Source: Pseudomonadota bacterium (lineage in GTDB: Bacteria > Pseudomonadota > Alphaproteobacteria > Rhizobiales > Rhizobiaceae). From it: DNA of 51,561 nucleotides. The stretch covers positions 1 through 51,561 of the forward strand of contig JAIUPA010000008.1 in NCBI GenBank assembly GCA_020161665.1, written 5' to 3'. The notes beneath the pieces were generated by a model that saw only the letters and a program-made list of their open reading frames with translations, had not been told where the DNA came from and did no database searches. The translations under genes and the position numbers were made by a program. This document shows positions 34,439 to 43,423 of the stretch, piece after piece (position 1 is the first letter of the stretch; every line of letters starts with the position of its first letter).

Positions 34439-35314
34439 TAATTTAATGATTATTCTCTTTATTTTCAGTCTTATAATCCTGATGCGGCTGGCTCGTAGCT
34501 TTTGATATGTGTAAGAATTCCTTAGGTTTCCAATATACTTCTTTTCGGAATTCGATAAATTTGATTGGGAGACTTCATTGTCGAATGCTTCGTAAAAAAG
34601 CGGCATAAGCTTTTCAAGTCTTTCAATTCTCGCGGATATTGGCATGCCGCCTCTCATGCCGTCCCCCTTGGGCGGCGAATATATTCTTTGAGTGAACAGT
34701 GTTTCCGGGCAGCCGATAATCTGACGGTTGATGATGGGGCGAAGAACCGTTAAATGATCACGCGAATAGGCATGCGGGAATCGGTCCCACATTGTGTGTA
34801 CTATATCTTTCAAGTGTTGTGTGCGCCAAACTCCATAAAAAATACTTGCATGATAATTAAATAAAGAGCTTCCAATCTCTTTTATTGTATTATTTTTTGA
34901 GAAAATGGCGGCTGAAGTTGTGGGGGTGTACTCTGTTTCCGAAATGCGGGTCACGACCGTAGGGGCAGCCAGATTGCAGTCTGGGTTAGCGTCCAACGCG
35001 GCAATCATGCTGTCGAGAAAATTTTCAGTTGCATAGTCATCATCGGCGCGCCAGCAGAAATATTCGGTTTGGCAGAATGAGAACGCTTTGCGAAAATTAG
35101 CCTCATGGCCCACGTTAACTTCACTGCTTATAATGGAAATTCGTGAATCTTTGGACGCGTAATAATTGCATATTTCTGCGGTGCGGTCTGTGGATGCATT
35201 ATCGCAAATAACGACATGGTAATCGGTAAAACTTTGCGCGAGGATCGAATCCAAACATTCGCCTATCATGGCTTCTCCGTTATAGACTGGAATGCCAATC
35301 GTCACCCGTGCCAT
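34421..35314 (-). CDS. Family 2 glycosyltransferase
   Basis: A 297-residue GT2. The GT-A start TIGIPVYNGEAMIGECLDSIL is at about 4-24, then CDNASTDRTAEI with the nucleotide-binding Asp, and the DDD metal site in CWRADDDYATENF. The C-terminus is basic and without a membrane helix (RIIRLKIKRIIIKLLGRPI). Acceptor and sugar unknown. It opposes the epimerase, sharing 18 bases. It is the most A+T-rich gene of the window, strongly suggesting acquisition. The ATG at 35314 has GAGGAT 11 bases upstream. Confidence 0.9.
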   Translation of the reverse strand: MARVTIGIPVYNGEAMIGECLDSILAQSFTDYHVVICDNASTDRTAEICNYYASKDSRISIISSEVNVGHEANFRKAFSFCQTEYFCWRADDDYATENFLDSMIAALDANPDCNLAAPTVVTRISETEYTPTTSAAIFSKNNTIKEIGSSLFNYHASIFYGVWRTQHLKDIVHTMWDRFPHAYSRDHLTVLRPIINRQIIGCPETLFTQRIYSPPKGDGMRGGMPISARIERLEKLMPLFYEAFDNEVSQSNLSNSEKKYIGNLRNSYTYQKLRASRIRIIRLKIKRIIIKLLGRPI

Positions 35315-35347
35315 AGTGTTAATATCCTCAAATCATACTGGAAACCG

Positions 35348-36454
35348 ATGCCCCTCTTCGCATACAATAATGACTGGTCGCAAGCCGGAAACAATTTCGA
35401 TTTCCTTCGTCTGGTTCTGGCGTCTCTGGTGATTGTCAGCCATGCTTATCCCTTGTTCGTTGGCACGGAAGATCCTTGGCAGGCGTATGGTGCGCCGTTC
35501 AATATTGGGCAGATGTGCGTTATGGCCTTCTTTGTTATCAGTGGTATGCTGGTGACGCGTTCCGCCCTTTTGTCTCGCTCGCTGCTGTCGTATATTGTAT
35601 CACGCGCAATGCGGCTTTTGCCCGGCGCTTTCGTCTGCGCGCTGTGGATGGCGTTCGGTGTTGGTCTTGCCTTTACCACGCTTGGTGTTTTCGACTACCT
35701 GACCGATGCAAGCGTTTGGACATTCCTCCGACGCAACACCATGCTTATGTCGATACAGTACGATCTTCCGGGTGTCTTCAAAGAAAATATCTATGCCGGG
35801 GCCGTCAATGGTTCGCTCTGGTCGCTCAAAGTCGAAATCCGCATGTATATTTTGTTCGGGACGATTGTCTTCCTCATGCGTTTGAAACCGGTCTGGATGC
35901 GTTACCTGAAGTATGTGTTGCTGACGCTTTTTATCGTTGCCTATTTCAGAGCGATACTGCCCCCGCTTCTGCCGCAGGGAGCTTTGGAGCCTAAGACGAA
36001 CTGGATTTATGGCTATTATTTCGCGGCGGGTGCCGTTCTCCTGACCTGGGAAAAAGCAATTCCTCGTAACCTTGCTGTCGCAGTGGCGTTGTTCTGCGCT
36101 TCGCTCTTCACGGTCAATACGCCGTTTCTCGATCCATTGATGCGGCTGACCTTGCCCTATCTTTTCTATTGTTTAGCTTTTTCGCAGACAGGTGCGCTAA
36201 AGGGGCTGCGCGGCTGTCCGGATGTTTCCTATGGCATTTATATCTATGGCTTTCCCGTGCAGCAGTCGTTGTCGGCCTTGTTTGCGGATCGCTTCGGCAT
36301 GGTGCCGCTCACCGCCGCCTCGCTGTTGATCACGATCACACTGGCGACGCTGAGCTGGAGGCTGGTCGAGAAGCCAACGCTGGGACGTAAACGCAAGGTG
36401 GAGGAGGCTATTACCAAACTTTACCGGCGTGTCGTTCCGTCCGGCCAGATCTGA
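35348..36454 (+). CDS. Acyltransferase 3 family membrane protein (OafA-like)
   Basis: A 368-residue inner-membrane protein with about ten helices. The N-terminus NNFDFLRLVLASLVIVSHAYPLF has the conserved Arg and His (LRL...SHAYP) of acyltransferase 3 enzymes, which move acetyl or similar groups onto surface sugars. YGIYIYGFPVQQ near the C-terminus is also typical. It lacks a soluble SGNH domain. The ATG at 35348 is supported by the start of homology, though the SD is weak (TGGAAA); the frame is open for 130 bases upstream, overlapping the divergent GT2. It begins a plus-strand run that extends to 41461. Confidence 0.9.
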   Translation: MPLFAYNNDWSQAGNNFDFLRLVLASLVIVSHAYPLFVGTEDPWQAYGAPFNIGQMCVMAFFVISGMLVTRSALLSRSLLSYIVSRAMRLLPGAFVCALWMAFGVGLAFTTLGVFDYLTDASVWTFLRRNTMLMSIQYDLPGVFKENIYAGAVNGSLWSLKVEIRMYILFGTIVFLMRLKPVWMRYLKYVLLTLFIVAYFRAILPPLLPQGALEPKTNWIYGYYFAAGAVLLTWEKAIPRNLAVAVALFCASLFTVNTPFLDPLMRLTLPYLFYCLAFSQTGALKGLRGCPDVSYGIYIYGFPVQQSLSALFADRFGMVPLTAASLLITITLATLSWRLVEKPTLGRKRKVEEAITKLYRRVVPSGQI

Positions 36455-36556
36455 TGGTGCCGCCCGTTCACAGGAAGGTTCCAACGACATATAAGGGGCC
36501 AGCGGCGGTTTATGATTCTCGTCCGCCTCAAACTAGAAACAGGATCAGCAGAGCCT

Positions 36557-37321
36557 ATGAGCAGCGCCGAAGCGCCCGTCAATGTTATATGCATGAAGTG
36601 GGGGACGCTTTACGGTCCTGAATATGCGAACCGTCTTTATGCAATGGTGGCGCGCAATCTCATGCGCCCTTTCCGCTTCGTCTGCTTTACCGACGATGCA
36701 AGCGGGCTTCGTTCGGAGATTGAAGCCGTTGATCTGCCGTCGATCCGTATCGATGCGCCTTATGAAAAGACGCCATGGAAAAAGCTAGCGCTATATAACC
36801 CCACTCTGGGGGACCTTGCCGGTCCGACGCTTTTTTTCGATCTAGATGTGGTTATCACCGGGCCGCTCGATCGGTTTTTCGAGTACCCAGGCGTTTACTG
36901 TGTGATTCATAACTGGACACAGCCGAAGCAGATAAACGGCAATACCTCTGTTTTCCGCTTCGATATCGGGGCGCATGGCGATCTTCTTGATCTGTTTCAC
37001 AGTCAGCCGACCCAGCATTGGGTGGATGTTCATCGCATAGAGCAGACTTTTCTGTCGCAGCAATTACATGCGCAAGGCAAGCTAAGCTATTGGCCGGAAG
37101 GCTGGTGTGTTTCCTTCAAGGTGCACTGCCTTCCGGGCGGCTGGAAGTTCCCGCGTATCCTTCTGAACTGGTTCAGGCCATCACGGCTTCCACAAGGTGC
37201 GAGCGTCTGCGTGTTTCACGGGCGTCCCAACCCCGATGATGCGCTTTTGGGGCGCTGGCCGGGAAAATGGTACAAGCGTCTGTTACCGGCGCGCTGGATT
37301 GCGGATTACTGGCATGAATGA
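36557..37321 (+). CDS. Putative glycosyltransferase with DLD site
   Basis: A 254-residue soluble protein with a GT-A-like core. VICMKWGTLYGPEYANRLYAMV opens it, FRFVCFTDDASGLR and the likely metal site LFFDLDVVITGPLD follow. It ends VFHGRPNP and a Trp-rich tail. It resembles small glycosyltransferases of capsule and O-antigen loci (GT8-like or DUF-type), but I cannot name the family. The ATG at 36557 (MSSAEAP) is chosen; an in-frame ATG at 36512 is possible. Spacing is 100 bases from the acyltransferase and 18 bases to the next gene. Confidence 0.75.
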   Translation: MSSAEAPVNVICMKWGTLYGPEYANRLYAMVARNLMRPFRFVCFTDDASGLRSEIEAVDLPSIRIDAPYEKTPWKKLALYNPTLGDLAGPTLFFDLDVVITGPLDRFFEYPGVYCVIHNWTQPKQINGNTSVFRFDIGAHGDLLDLFHSQPTQHWVDVHRIEQTFLSQQLHAQGKLSYWPEGWCVSFKVHCLPGGWKFPRILLNWFRPSRLPQGASVCVFHGRPNPDDALLGRWPGKWYKRLLPARWIADYWHE

Positions 37322-37339
37322 AGGGTGGCTTTACGAATC

Positions 37340-38263
37340 ATGAGTGCGCCGCTTGTCAGCATTATTTCGGCCGTCTTCAACAAGGCCGGTGTTCTGGCCG
37401 AAACACTGCGGCTGGCCCGGGAGCAGCGGGGCCTTAAAGACAGCGAAATAGAGTTCGTCTTCGTTGACGATTGCTCAACCGACGGATCCTTGGCGCTGCT
37501 TGAGGCTGAAGCGGTCAGCGATCCACGGGTCAGGGTGTTCGCCTCATCACAGAACGCTGGTCCCTCGGTCGCCTTCAATCGGGCGGCGAAGGAGGCGCGT
37601 GGTCAATACCTATTAGCGATCGACGCCGATGACATGCTGCCTGCCAACGCCGTCCGCTTCCTTCTCGACTGCGCCTTGCGTTTGGATGCTGGGCTGGTCT
37701 TAGGTCGAAGTCGACGCGGGGAAGGGTGTCCGGATATACCCGAGAACGCTGATGTATCTCTGATTGAAGATGCGCTCGCCTTCGTGGCAGAGCGCAAGAT
37801 CGTTCGCATGGGGTTTCTGTGCAAGCGAGATATCTGGTTGCGGGCTGGTGGGGCGGATGAAAGCGTTTTCATACAGGATCAGTCTTTGCCGCTAAGGCTT
37901 GGGGCCGCGGTGGGACGGTTGGCTTGGGTTGATGCCTTCGTTTACCATCTACGCCCGAGCGGAGAGGAGAACCTGTCGCGAAACGTGCTTCAGCAACATC
38001 ACGACCGCTTTTTCGCGTTGCGACCATTTTTAAGTCGGGCGGATGTTTCTCCTGCCGCCCGTAAGGCCATCATGCGGCAGGTGGTATCTAGCCTTTGGAA
38101 GCTAGATCGGGACCGAGGCGTCGTATTCCCGGTCCTTTCGAGCGCCGGGAGGGTTTATCTCCTAAACCGGCTTCTAGGTGTTGAGCCATCATCCGTTGTT
38201 TTGGACAGGTTTGGCCGTCTGCTTGCAAGCCTTAACGGCATTCGCCGACCGGAGATTTCCTGA
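37340..38263 (+). CDS. Family 2 glycosyltransferase
   Basis: A 307-residue GT2. SIISAVFNKAGVLAETLRLA, then VFVDDCSTDGS with the nucleotide-binding Asp, and the metal site LAIDADDMLP. No membrane segment is seen. Likely adds one sugar to the glycan; donor unknown. The ATG at 37340 is used; a GTG 15 bases earlier is closer to AAGG but too close. Its stop overlaps the next ATG (TGATG at 38261). Composition is close to chromosome average. Confidence 0.9.
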   Translation: MSAPLVSIISAVFNKAGVLAETLRLAREQRGLKDSEIEFVFVDDCSTDGSLALLEAEAVSDPRVRVFASSQNAGPSVAFNRAAKEARGQYLLAIDADDMLPANAVRFLLDCALRLDAGLVLGRSRRGEGCPDIPENADVSLIEDALAFVAERKIVRMGFLCKRDIWLRAGGADESVFIQDQSLPLRLGAAVGRLAWVDAFVYHLRPSGEENLSRNVLQQHHDRFFALRPFLSRADVSPAARKAIMRQVVSSLWKLDRDRGVVFPVLSSAGRVYLLNRLLGVEPSSVVLDRFGRLLASLNGIRRPEIS

Positions 38264-39309
38264 TGCAGCCCAAACGTATTTTGATCGTTGGAAATTTTGG
38301 ACGAAAGGACCTCTTTCGCCGTTACTTCAACATGGAAAGCAAGCTGGCCAACGGGTTCATCCGGGCGGGGCATCATGTCCTGTGTTTCTCCGATCGTGAT
38401 CATGCACGTGAAGCCACCATTTTCCGCACGCAGAAACTCGGTGCGCGCAAGATGCAGGAGAAGCTTGTCGAACTTACCGCGCATTACCGGCCTGCTCTCG
38501 TGTTGATTGGGCACGCTGATCTTGTTGATGAGGTGACGTATCAGCGGCTGCGCGATAAGGTGTCCGGCTTGCGGCTTGCGGCTTTTTGTGTTGATGCCCT
38601 TTTTCGCAAGGCAACAATGCAACGATTTTCTGCCCGCGCCCAGCTAATGGACGCCGCATTTCTGACCACTGCGGACCGGCAGCAGGCAGCCTTGCTCGGC
38701 ATACCGGCCGGACGGCTGTTTTTCGTACCCAATCCGGTCGATTCCAGTATGGAGACGGCGCGGGTTTTTGAAATGCCGCGTGAGGCGTTGCGGCTGGATG
38801 GCCAGTTTCTAGGCACCGGTATCGAGCGCCGCGAGGATCAGATCGAGTTCATTCGTAACTCGCTTCCAGCGTCATACAGGTTTGAAAGCGGCGGCAAGGC
38901 GTTTGCTACTGAGCGCGTTGACAGTACAACCTTCCTAGATAGACTGGCGGAGGCGGCTGTTTGCCCCAACCTACCTCTCGATGACCTGAAAACGGAGCAG
39001 CTGGCGTATCTTTATTCGTCGGATCGTATCGCGCAGACATTGGGGCAGGGCGTGACGACGCTGACCACCGCTGCCAGCCGCCTGTCTGATATTTATGAGG
39101 ACGGTGTAGTGGAATATTCCGACCGTGCTGATCTGGTGGCGAAGATGACGGCTCTATACGAAGATGACGTGCGGCGCATGCAGATCGGCGAGATTGGTCA
39201 TCGTCTTGCCCATGAGCGCACGGGATGCTCGAAGGTCGCCGACTACATCCTGTCGGTCTGTTTCGGTGAAAGCGAGGGAGTTGTACCGTGGCCGAGCGCC
39301 CTCAATTGA
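38263..39309 (+). CDS. CgeB/GT4-like glycosyltransferase
   Basis: A 348-residue GT-B-like protein. It starts RILIVGNFGRKDLFRRYFNME with the glycosyl-acceptor-side fold, then LVLIGHADLVDE and FFVPNPVDSSM in the middle, and a C-terminal half with LYSSDRIAQTLGQGVTTL and IYEDGVVEYSD, like CgeB glycosyltransferases. The C-terminal motif is weaker than classical GT4 (no E-x7-E seen clearly). Start overlaps the upstream stop. Its end overlaps the next gene by 22 bases. Acceptor unknown. Confidence 0.75.
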   Translation: MQPKRILIVGNFGRKDLFRRYFNMESKLANGFIRAGHHVLCFSDRDHAREATIFRTQKLGARKMQEKLVELTAHYRPALVLIGHADLVDEVTYQRLRDKVSGLRLAAFCVDALFRKATMQRFSARAQLMDAAFLTTADRQQAALLGIPAGRLFFVPNPVDSSMETARVFEMPREALRLDGQFLGTGIERREDQIEFIRNSLPASYRFESGGKAFATERVDSTTFLDRLAEAAVCPNLPLDDLKTEQLAYLYSSDRIAQTLGQGVTTLTTAASRLSDIYEDGVVEYSDRADLVAKMTALYEDDVRRMQIGEIGHRLAHERTGCSKVADYILSVCFGESEGVVPWPSALN

Positions 39310-40484
39310 CGAAAGTGGAAGAAAACGCTCTGGTGGACGGTCATCGCCTGCGCGTCATGCAGGTGCTTCCCGCCCTTGGTGATGGCGGAGTGGAGCGCTC
39401 TACTCTTGAAATGGCTGGCTATCTGTCACGTCAGAACGCTGAGCATTGGGTGGTAAGTGGCGGCGGGCGCTTGGTGCCGGATGTGGTCGCTGCCGGAGCG
39501 CAGGCTGTGGAACTGCCGGTCGGGGAGAAATCGCCGCTTGCCATCATAGCGAATGCCCGTGCTCTTGGTCGGCTGATTGACGCGCACAAGATCGATGTCG
39601 TTCATGCGCGTAGCCGCGCTCCGGCATGGGCGGCATGGCTTGCATGCCGCTGGTTCTCTTATCATCCAACTCGCTACCTGACAACGTTTCACGGCGTCTA
39701 CAGTCATGGCAGTGCGCTGAAACGCGCCTATAATCGCGTCATGCTGAAGGGGCGCGTGGTTATTGCCAATTCGCGATTCATCAAAAATCACATCGTTTCT
39801 GTATACGGTTATCCCGACAATCAAATTATTGTCGCGCCACGTGGCATTGAGCCCGCACTTTTCGAACCCGCACTCTATTCCTGCGAATTTCGACAGCGTA
39901 TTCGTGCTGAGTTCCAGCTGCATGAGGCGGAGCCGATGCTGATTATCGTCGGCCGCCTGACGGGGTGGAAGGGGCATAGCGTTCTGGTGGAAGCCCTTGA
40001 ACGTTTGAAGGATTTGCCTTGGAAACTGGTGGTCGCCGGTGGGGGAGACGCGGATTTTGTCCAAAATCTGAAGCGCCAGATAACGGTGGCGGGCCTTTCT
40101 GATCGCATTATTCTAACGGGAAGCCGCAAGGATGTTCCGGCGCTTCTGGCCGTCGCGGATCTTGCCTATTCCACCTCCACGCGGCCCGAAGCTTTCGGGC
40201 GAGCCTCTATCGAGGCGCAGGCGATGGAAACGCCAATCATTGCGACCGACCACGGCGGCAGCCGAGAAACCGTCATTCCCGGAGTGACTGGCTGGCTTGT
40301 TGCCCCTTCGGATTCGCTGGCACTCAGCGCTGTGACGCGTGAGGCTCTTTCAGATCCGGCCCGATTGAAGCGGATGGGGCTTGAAGGTCGGGCAAACGTG
40401 CTGGCGCATTTCACAACAGAGCGTATGCTGGAAGCCGAGTTTTCCGCTTACCGGCGCTTGCTTGCCAAGCCGGTTTCGTCATGA
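39288..40484 (+). CDS. Family 4 glycosyltransferase, candidate LPS core transferase
   Basis: A 398-residue GT-B enzyme. The N-terminal domain begins RVMQVLPALGDGGVERSTLEMA. The C-terminal nucleotide-sugar domain has LIIVGRLTGWKGH, ILTGSRKDVPALLAVADLAYS and RPEAFGRASIEAQAMETPII with the Glu pair typical of GT4. The GTG at 39288 has GAGGGAG upstream. The ELM1-like gene follows with ATGA overlap. In Brucella the LPS-core mannosyltransferase gene wadC lies close to vtlR and trxB, so this may be its counterpart; that is from memory and needs a search. Confidence 0.88.
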   Translation: MAERPQLTKVEENALVDGHRLRVMQVLPALGDGGVERSTLEMAGYLSRQNAEHWVVSGGGRLVPDVVAAGAQAVELPVGEKSPLAIIANARALGRLIDAHKIDVVHARSRAPAWAAWLACRWFSYHPTRYLTTFHGVYSHGSALKRAYNRVMLKGRVVIANSRFIKNHIVSVYGYPDNQIIVAPRGIEPALFEPALYSCEFRQRIRAEFQLHEAEPMLIIVGRLTGWKGHSVLVEALERLKDLPWKLVVAGGGDADFVQNLKRQITVAGLSDRIILTGSRKDVPALLAVADLAYSTSTRPEAFGRASIEAQAMETPIIATDHGGSRETVIPGVTGWLVAPSDSLALSAVTREALSDPARLKRMGLEGRANVLAHFTTERMLEAEFSAYRRLLAKPVSS

Positions 40485-41461
40485 CAGAGCCGAAGCTTGT
40501 CTGGGTACTTACTGATGGCAAGGCGGGTGACGAGCAGCCGCTTATAGGCATCGCCGAGGCTTTGGGTTCTACGCCTGTGCTTCGTCATGTGCATCCACGC
40601 CGGTTGTTCGCGGCGCTAATGCCATGGGGACCGATTGATCCGCAGGAAAGTGAGAGACGGTCTGGTGCTCCTCTTGCGCCGCCTTGGCCGGATATCTGTC
40701 TTGCGACCGGGCGGCGTACCGTCGCTTATCTGCGCCGCCTGAAGCGCCTCTCGCCGCAGACCTTCACCGTGTTTTTCAAAGACCCTCGAACCACGTGTCA
40801 CGGGGCCGATCTATTGGTGGTGCAGGCGCATGACAAGCCGCGTGGTAAGGGAGTCATGGTGATTACCACCGCTCCGAACCGCATTTTGCCTGAGCGTCTT
40901 GCGGCTATTCGTGCTGCGCCCCCGGCCATTCTTGCTGGTTTGCCAGCACCGCGAGTTGCTGTTCTAATAGGTGGTGATAGCCGACATCACCGTTTCACGG
41001 ATGCGGATATCAGCGCCTTCGAGGTTGGGCTGCGCGAGCACCTTGCCCAAGGGAAGTCATTGATGATTACGGCTTCAAGACGAACCCCACTGCGGTTGCG
41101 TGTGGGGCTGGAGGCGCTACGCGCTGAACAGAGGGTTCATTTCTGGGATGGATGCGGGGACAACCCCTACGCTGCCTATCTGGCGCTTGCGGATGAGGTG
41201 ATCGTGACCGCGGATTCCACGAATATGATCGGCGAGGCGGCGGCCACAGGCCGCCCCGTGCAGATTTTTTACCCGCATGGCGGGCATCCGAAGATTACCT
41301 CCTTTATCGCAGCTCTTTCTAAAACGGCGGTCGTCGGTCGCTTCCCAAATGCGCCAGCGATTGGCGATTACGCGCCGATCAACAGCACGGAAAGTGTGGC
41401 GCAGGCCATTGGGGCTGGTTGGTCTGCCCGCGCGTCAGGCTGGGAGGACGGGCGGCAATAG
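40481..41461 (+). CDS. ELM1/DUF1022-family protein
   Basis: A 326-residue protein of the ELM1-like family (often annotated mitochondrial fission ELM1). VWVLTDGKAGDEQPLIGIAEALG opens it. A GT-B-like second half contains VAVLIGGDSRHHRFT, LMITASRRTP and VIVTADSTNMIGEAAATGRPVQIFYP. The family looks like GT-B glycosyltransferases and occurs mainly in alphaproteobacteria beside LPS genes, as here. The ATG overlaps the stop of the GT4 gene (40481-40484), so they are coupled. Function is unknown; a glycosyl transfer or regulatory role is suggested by context. Confidence 0.88.
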   Translation: MTEPKLVWVLTDGKAGDEQPLIGIAEALGSTPVLRHVHPRRLFAALMPWGPIDPQESERRSGAPLAPPWPDICLATGRRTVAYLRRLKRLSPQTFTVFFKDPRTTCHGADLLVVQAHDKPRGKGVMVITTAPNRILPERLAAIRAAPPAILAGLPAPRVAVLIGGDSRHHRFTDADISAFEVGLREHLAQGKSLMITASRRTPLRLRVGLEALRAEQRVHFWDGCGDNPYAAYLALADEVIVTADSTNMIGEAAATGRPVQIFYPHGGHPKITSFIAALSKTAVVGRFPNAPAIGDYAPINSTESVAQAIGAGWSARASGWEDGRQ

Positions 41462-41471
41462 CCGATTATCG

Positions 41472-41505
41472 TTGACACAATAGGCAGATTTGCTAGTTGC
41501 TGCTT
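41472..41505 (+). promoter_or_regulatory. Weak candidate promoter of the CDP-sugar operon
   Basis: A perfect -35 TTGACA at 41472-41477 lies about 100 bases before rfbF in a 112-base gap. No good -10 is visible at the expected place (GCTAGT or AGTTGC), so this is tentative. Confidence 0.3.
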
Positions 41506-41573
41506 TGGGCGTGGCATTCGATAATGCCGAGGGAAGGCCATTTCTGGCGTGACGTTATTGAGGTGGAATTGCT

Positions 41574-42347
41574 ATGAAGGCAGTCATTCTTGCGGGCGGT
41601 TTGGGAAGCCGGATTTCAGAGGAATCTGTGCTTCGTCCAAAGCCGATGATCGAGATCGGTGACCGGCCTATTCTCTGGCATATCATGAAGATGTATTCAG
41701 CTCATGGCATCAATGACTTCATCATCTGCCTCGGTTACAAAGGATACGTGATCAAAGAGTTCTTCACGAACTACACGCGTCATGGTTCCGACGTCACTGT
41801 CAACATGCAGACCGGCTCCATCACTTATCACCAGGAAATCGCTGAGCCGTGGACCGTCACTCTGGTGGAAACAGGTGAGAACAGCATGACGGGCGGGCGT
41901 CTTGGTCGGGTTGCTCCCTACCTAAAAGATGAGGACGATTTCTGCTTCACCTACGGCGATGGCGTTTCGGATGTCGATATCAGTGCCTCGATCGCCTTTC
42001 ACAAGGCCCATGGAGCGCGCGCAACCATGACAGCGGTTGCCCCTCCTGGACGGTTCGGTGCCCTGAAGATCACGGATGACATGATTACCAGTTTCGAAGA
42101 AAAACCTGCCGGAGACAACGGTCTTATCAATGGCGGATTTTTTGTACTCCAGCATAATTGTCTCGATCTGATCAACGGCGATGATACGATCTGGGAGGCA
42201 GCGCCGCTGGAGACGCTGGCCTCCACCGGTCAGTTGCGCGCTTTTCGTCATGACGGGTTCTGGCAGCCGATGGATACGCTGCGCGACAAGAACCAGTTGC
42301 AGAAGCTGTGGGCCAACGGGCAGGCTCCGTGGAAGAAGTGGAGCTGA
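41574..42347 (+). CDS. rfbF: Glucose-1-phosphate cytidylyltransferase
   Basis: A 257-residue cytosolic enzyme that makes CDP-glucose from CTP and glucose 1-phosphate. The nucleotide loop ILAGGLGSRISEE (canonical GGxGTR has Ser in place of Thr), KPMIEIGDRPILWHIMKMY, the loop FCFTYGDGVSDVD and FEEKPAGDNGLINGGFFVL are the family's marks. GAGAGAA-type sites are absent; TTGAGGTGGAATTGCT precedes the ATG (GAGGTGG). First of four genes rfbF-rfbG-methyltransferase-epimerase with tiny gaps, so one mRNA. It starts the pathway to a CDP-deoxysugar. Confidence 0.96.
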   Translation: MKAVILAGGLGSRISEESVLRPKPMIEIGDRPILWHIMKMYSAHGINDFIICLGYKGYVIKEFFTNYTRHGSDVTVNMQTGSITYHQEIAEPWTVTLVETGENSMTGGRLGRVAPYLKDEDDFCFTYGDGVSDVDISASIAFHKAHGARATMTAVAPPGRFGALKITDDMITSFEEKPAGDNGLINGGFFVLQHNCLDLINGDDTIWEAAPLETLASTGQLRAFRHDGFWQPMDTLRDKNQLQKLWANGQAPWKKWS

Positions 42348-43420
42348 TGGTGACGCAGGCTGCTTCCAAGGTGCCGGATCCGGCTTTCTGGCAGGGTAAG
42401 CGGGTTCTGTTGACGGGGCATACGGGTTTCAAGGGTGCTTGGTGCGCGATGTGGCTCAGGGCTCTCGGTGCTAATGTCACTGCCCTGGCGCTGCCCCCGG
42501 AAAATGGCGACAATCTTTTCGCGCTGGCGGGTGTGGAGAGTGATTGTGACAGTCATTTCGTGGACCTTCGGGATGGTGAGCGAGTTCGTGAGATAGTGGA
42601 AAAGTCCCGGCCACAGATCGTACTGCATCTCGCCGCACAGGCGCTCGTTCGCCGGTCTGTGCGTGATCCGGTGACGACCTGGCAATCGAATGTCGTTGGC
42701 ACATTGAACCTTCTACAAGCGCTGCGCGATCTTAAAGATCTTGAGGTTGTTCTCGTCGTGACCTCCGACAAGGTTTACGCCAATGACGGTCAGGGAAGAG
42801 CATTCTCCGAGGGGGATCAACTTGGCGGCAAGGACCCCTATTCGGCCAGCAAGGCGGCGTGCGAAATCCTGGTGCGCTCCATGCGGGAAACCTATTTCAG
42901 AGATACTCCTGTTGCTACAGTGCGCGGCGGCAACGTGATCGGTGGCGGGGATTTTTCAGAAGATCGGCTCGCTCCGGATTGCGTGCGTGCAGTGTGCTCC
43001 GGCATGCCGGTTATTCTGCGCCAGCCGCGCGCCACAAGGCCTTGGCAGCACGTTCTCGATTGCCTTTGCGGCTATCTGCTTTATGCGCAGGCGCTCGCCA
43101 CACGACCCAGTATGCCTCTGGCCATGAATATCGGGCCGGAAAGCGCCCATGATCTGCCGGTTCTGACTTTTGCCGAGATGCTTCTGATGGAAATGCGCCG
43201 TCCTGATCTTTTGTTAATCGAGGAAGAGAAGGGATCTGTCGAGGCACCTCGGCTTGCTCTTAATCCGGCGCTTGCGCGGGAGACCCTTGGATGGGCCGAC
43301 CGTTTGGTGGGAGCCGAAGCCATTACTGCTACGGCGCGCTGGTACAATGCTTGGAATGCGGCCGCAGATGTGGCCACCCTTACACGGCGTGAGATCGCCG
43401 CCTATCAAGGTCTGGAGTAA
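42347..43420 (+). CDS. rfbG: CDP-glucose 4,6-dehydratase
   Basis: A 357-residue SDR enzyme that converts CDP-glucose to CDP-4-keto-6-deoxyglucose with bound NAD. The signature GHTGFKGAWCAMWL follows VLLT at about 24-40. VVTSDKVYAN and the YxxxK pair in YSASKAACE are intact, and RGGNVIGGGD and RPWQHVLDCL fit the CDP-glucose type, not RmlB. Start ATG at 42347 overlaps the rfbF stop (TGATG). A methyltransferase gene follows 3 bases after the stop. No rfbH-type 3-dehydrase is in the window. Confidence 0.96.
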   Translation: MVTQAASKVPDPAFWQGKRVLLTGHTGFKGAWCAMWLRALGANVTALALPPENGDNLFALAGVESDCDSHFVDLRDGERVREIVEKSRPQIVLHLAAQALVRRSVRDPVTTWQSNVVGTLNLLQALRDLKDLEVVLVVTSDKVYANDGQGRAFSEGDQLGGKDPYSASKAACEILVRSMRETYFRDTPVATVRGGNVIGGGDFSEDRLAPDCVRAVCSGMPVILRQPRATRPWQHVLDCLCGYLLYAQALATRPSMPLAMNIGPESAHDLPVLTFAEMLLMEMRRPDLLLIEEEKGSVEAPRLALNPALARETLGWADRLVGAEAITATARWYNAWNAAADVATLTRREIAAYQGLE

Positions 43421-43423
43421 TAC

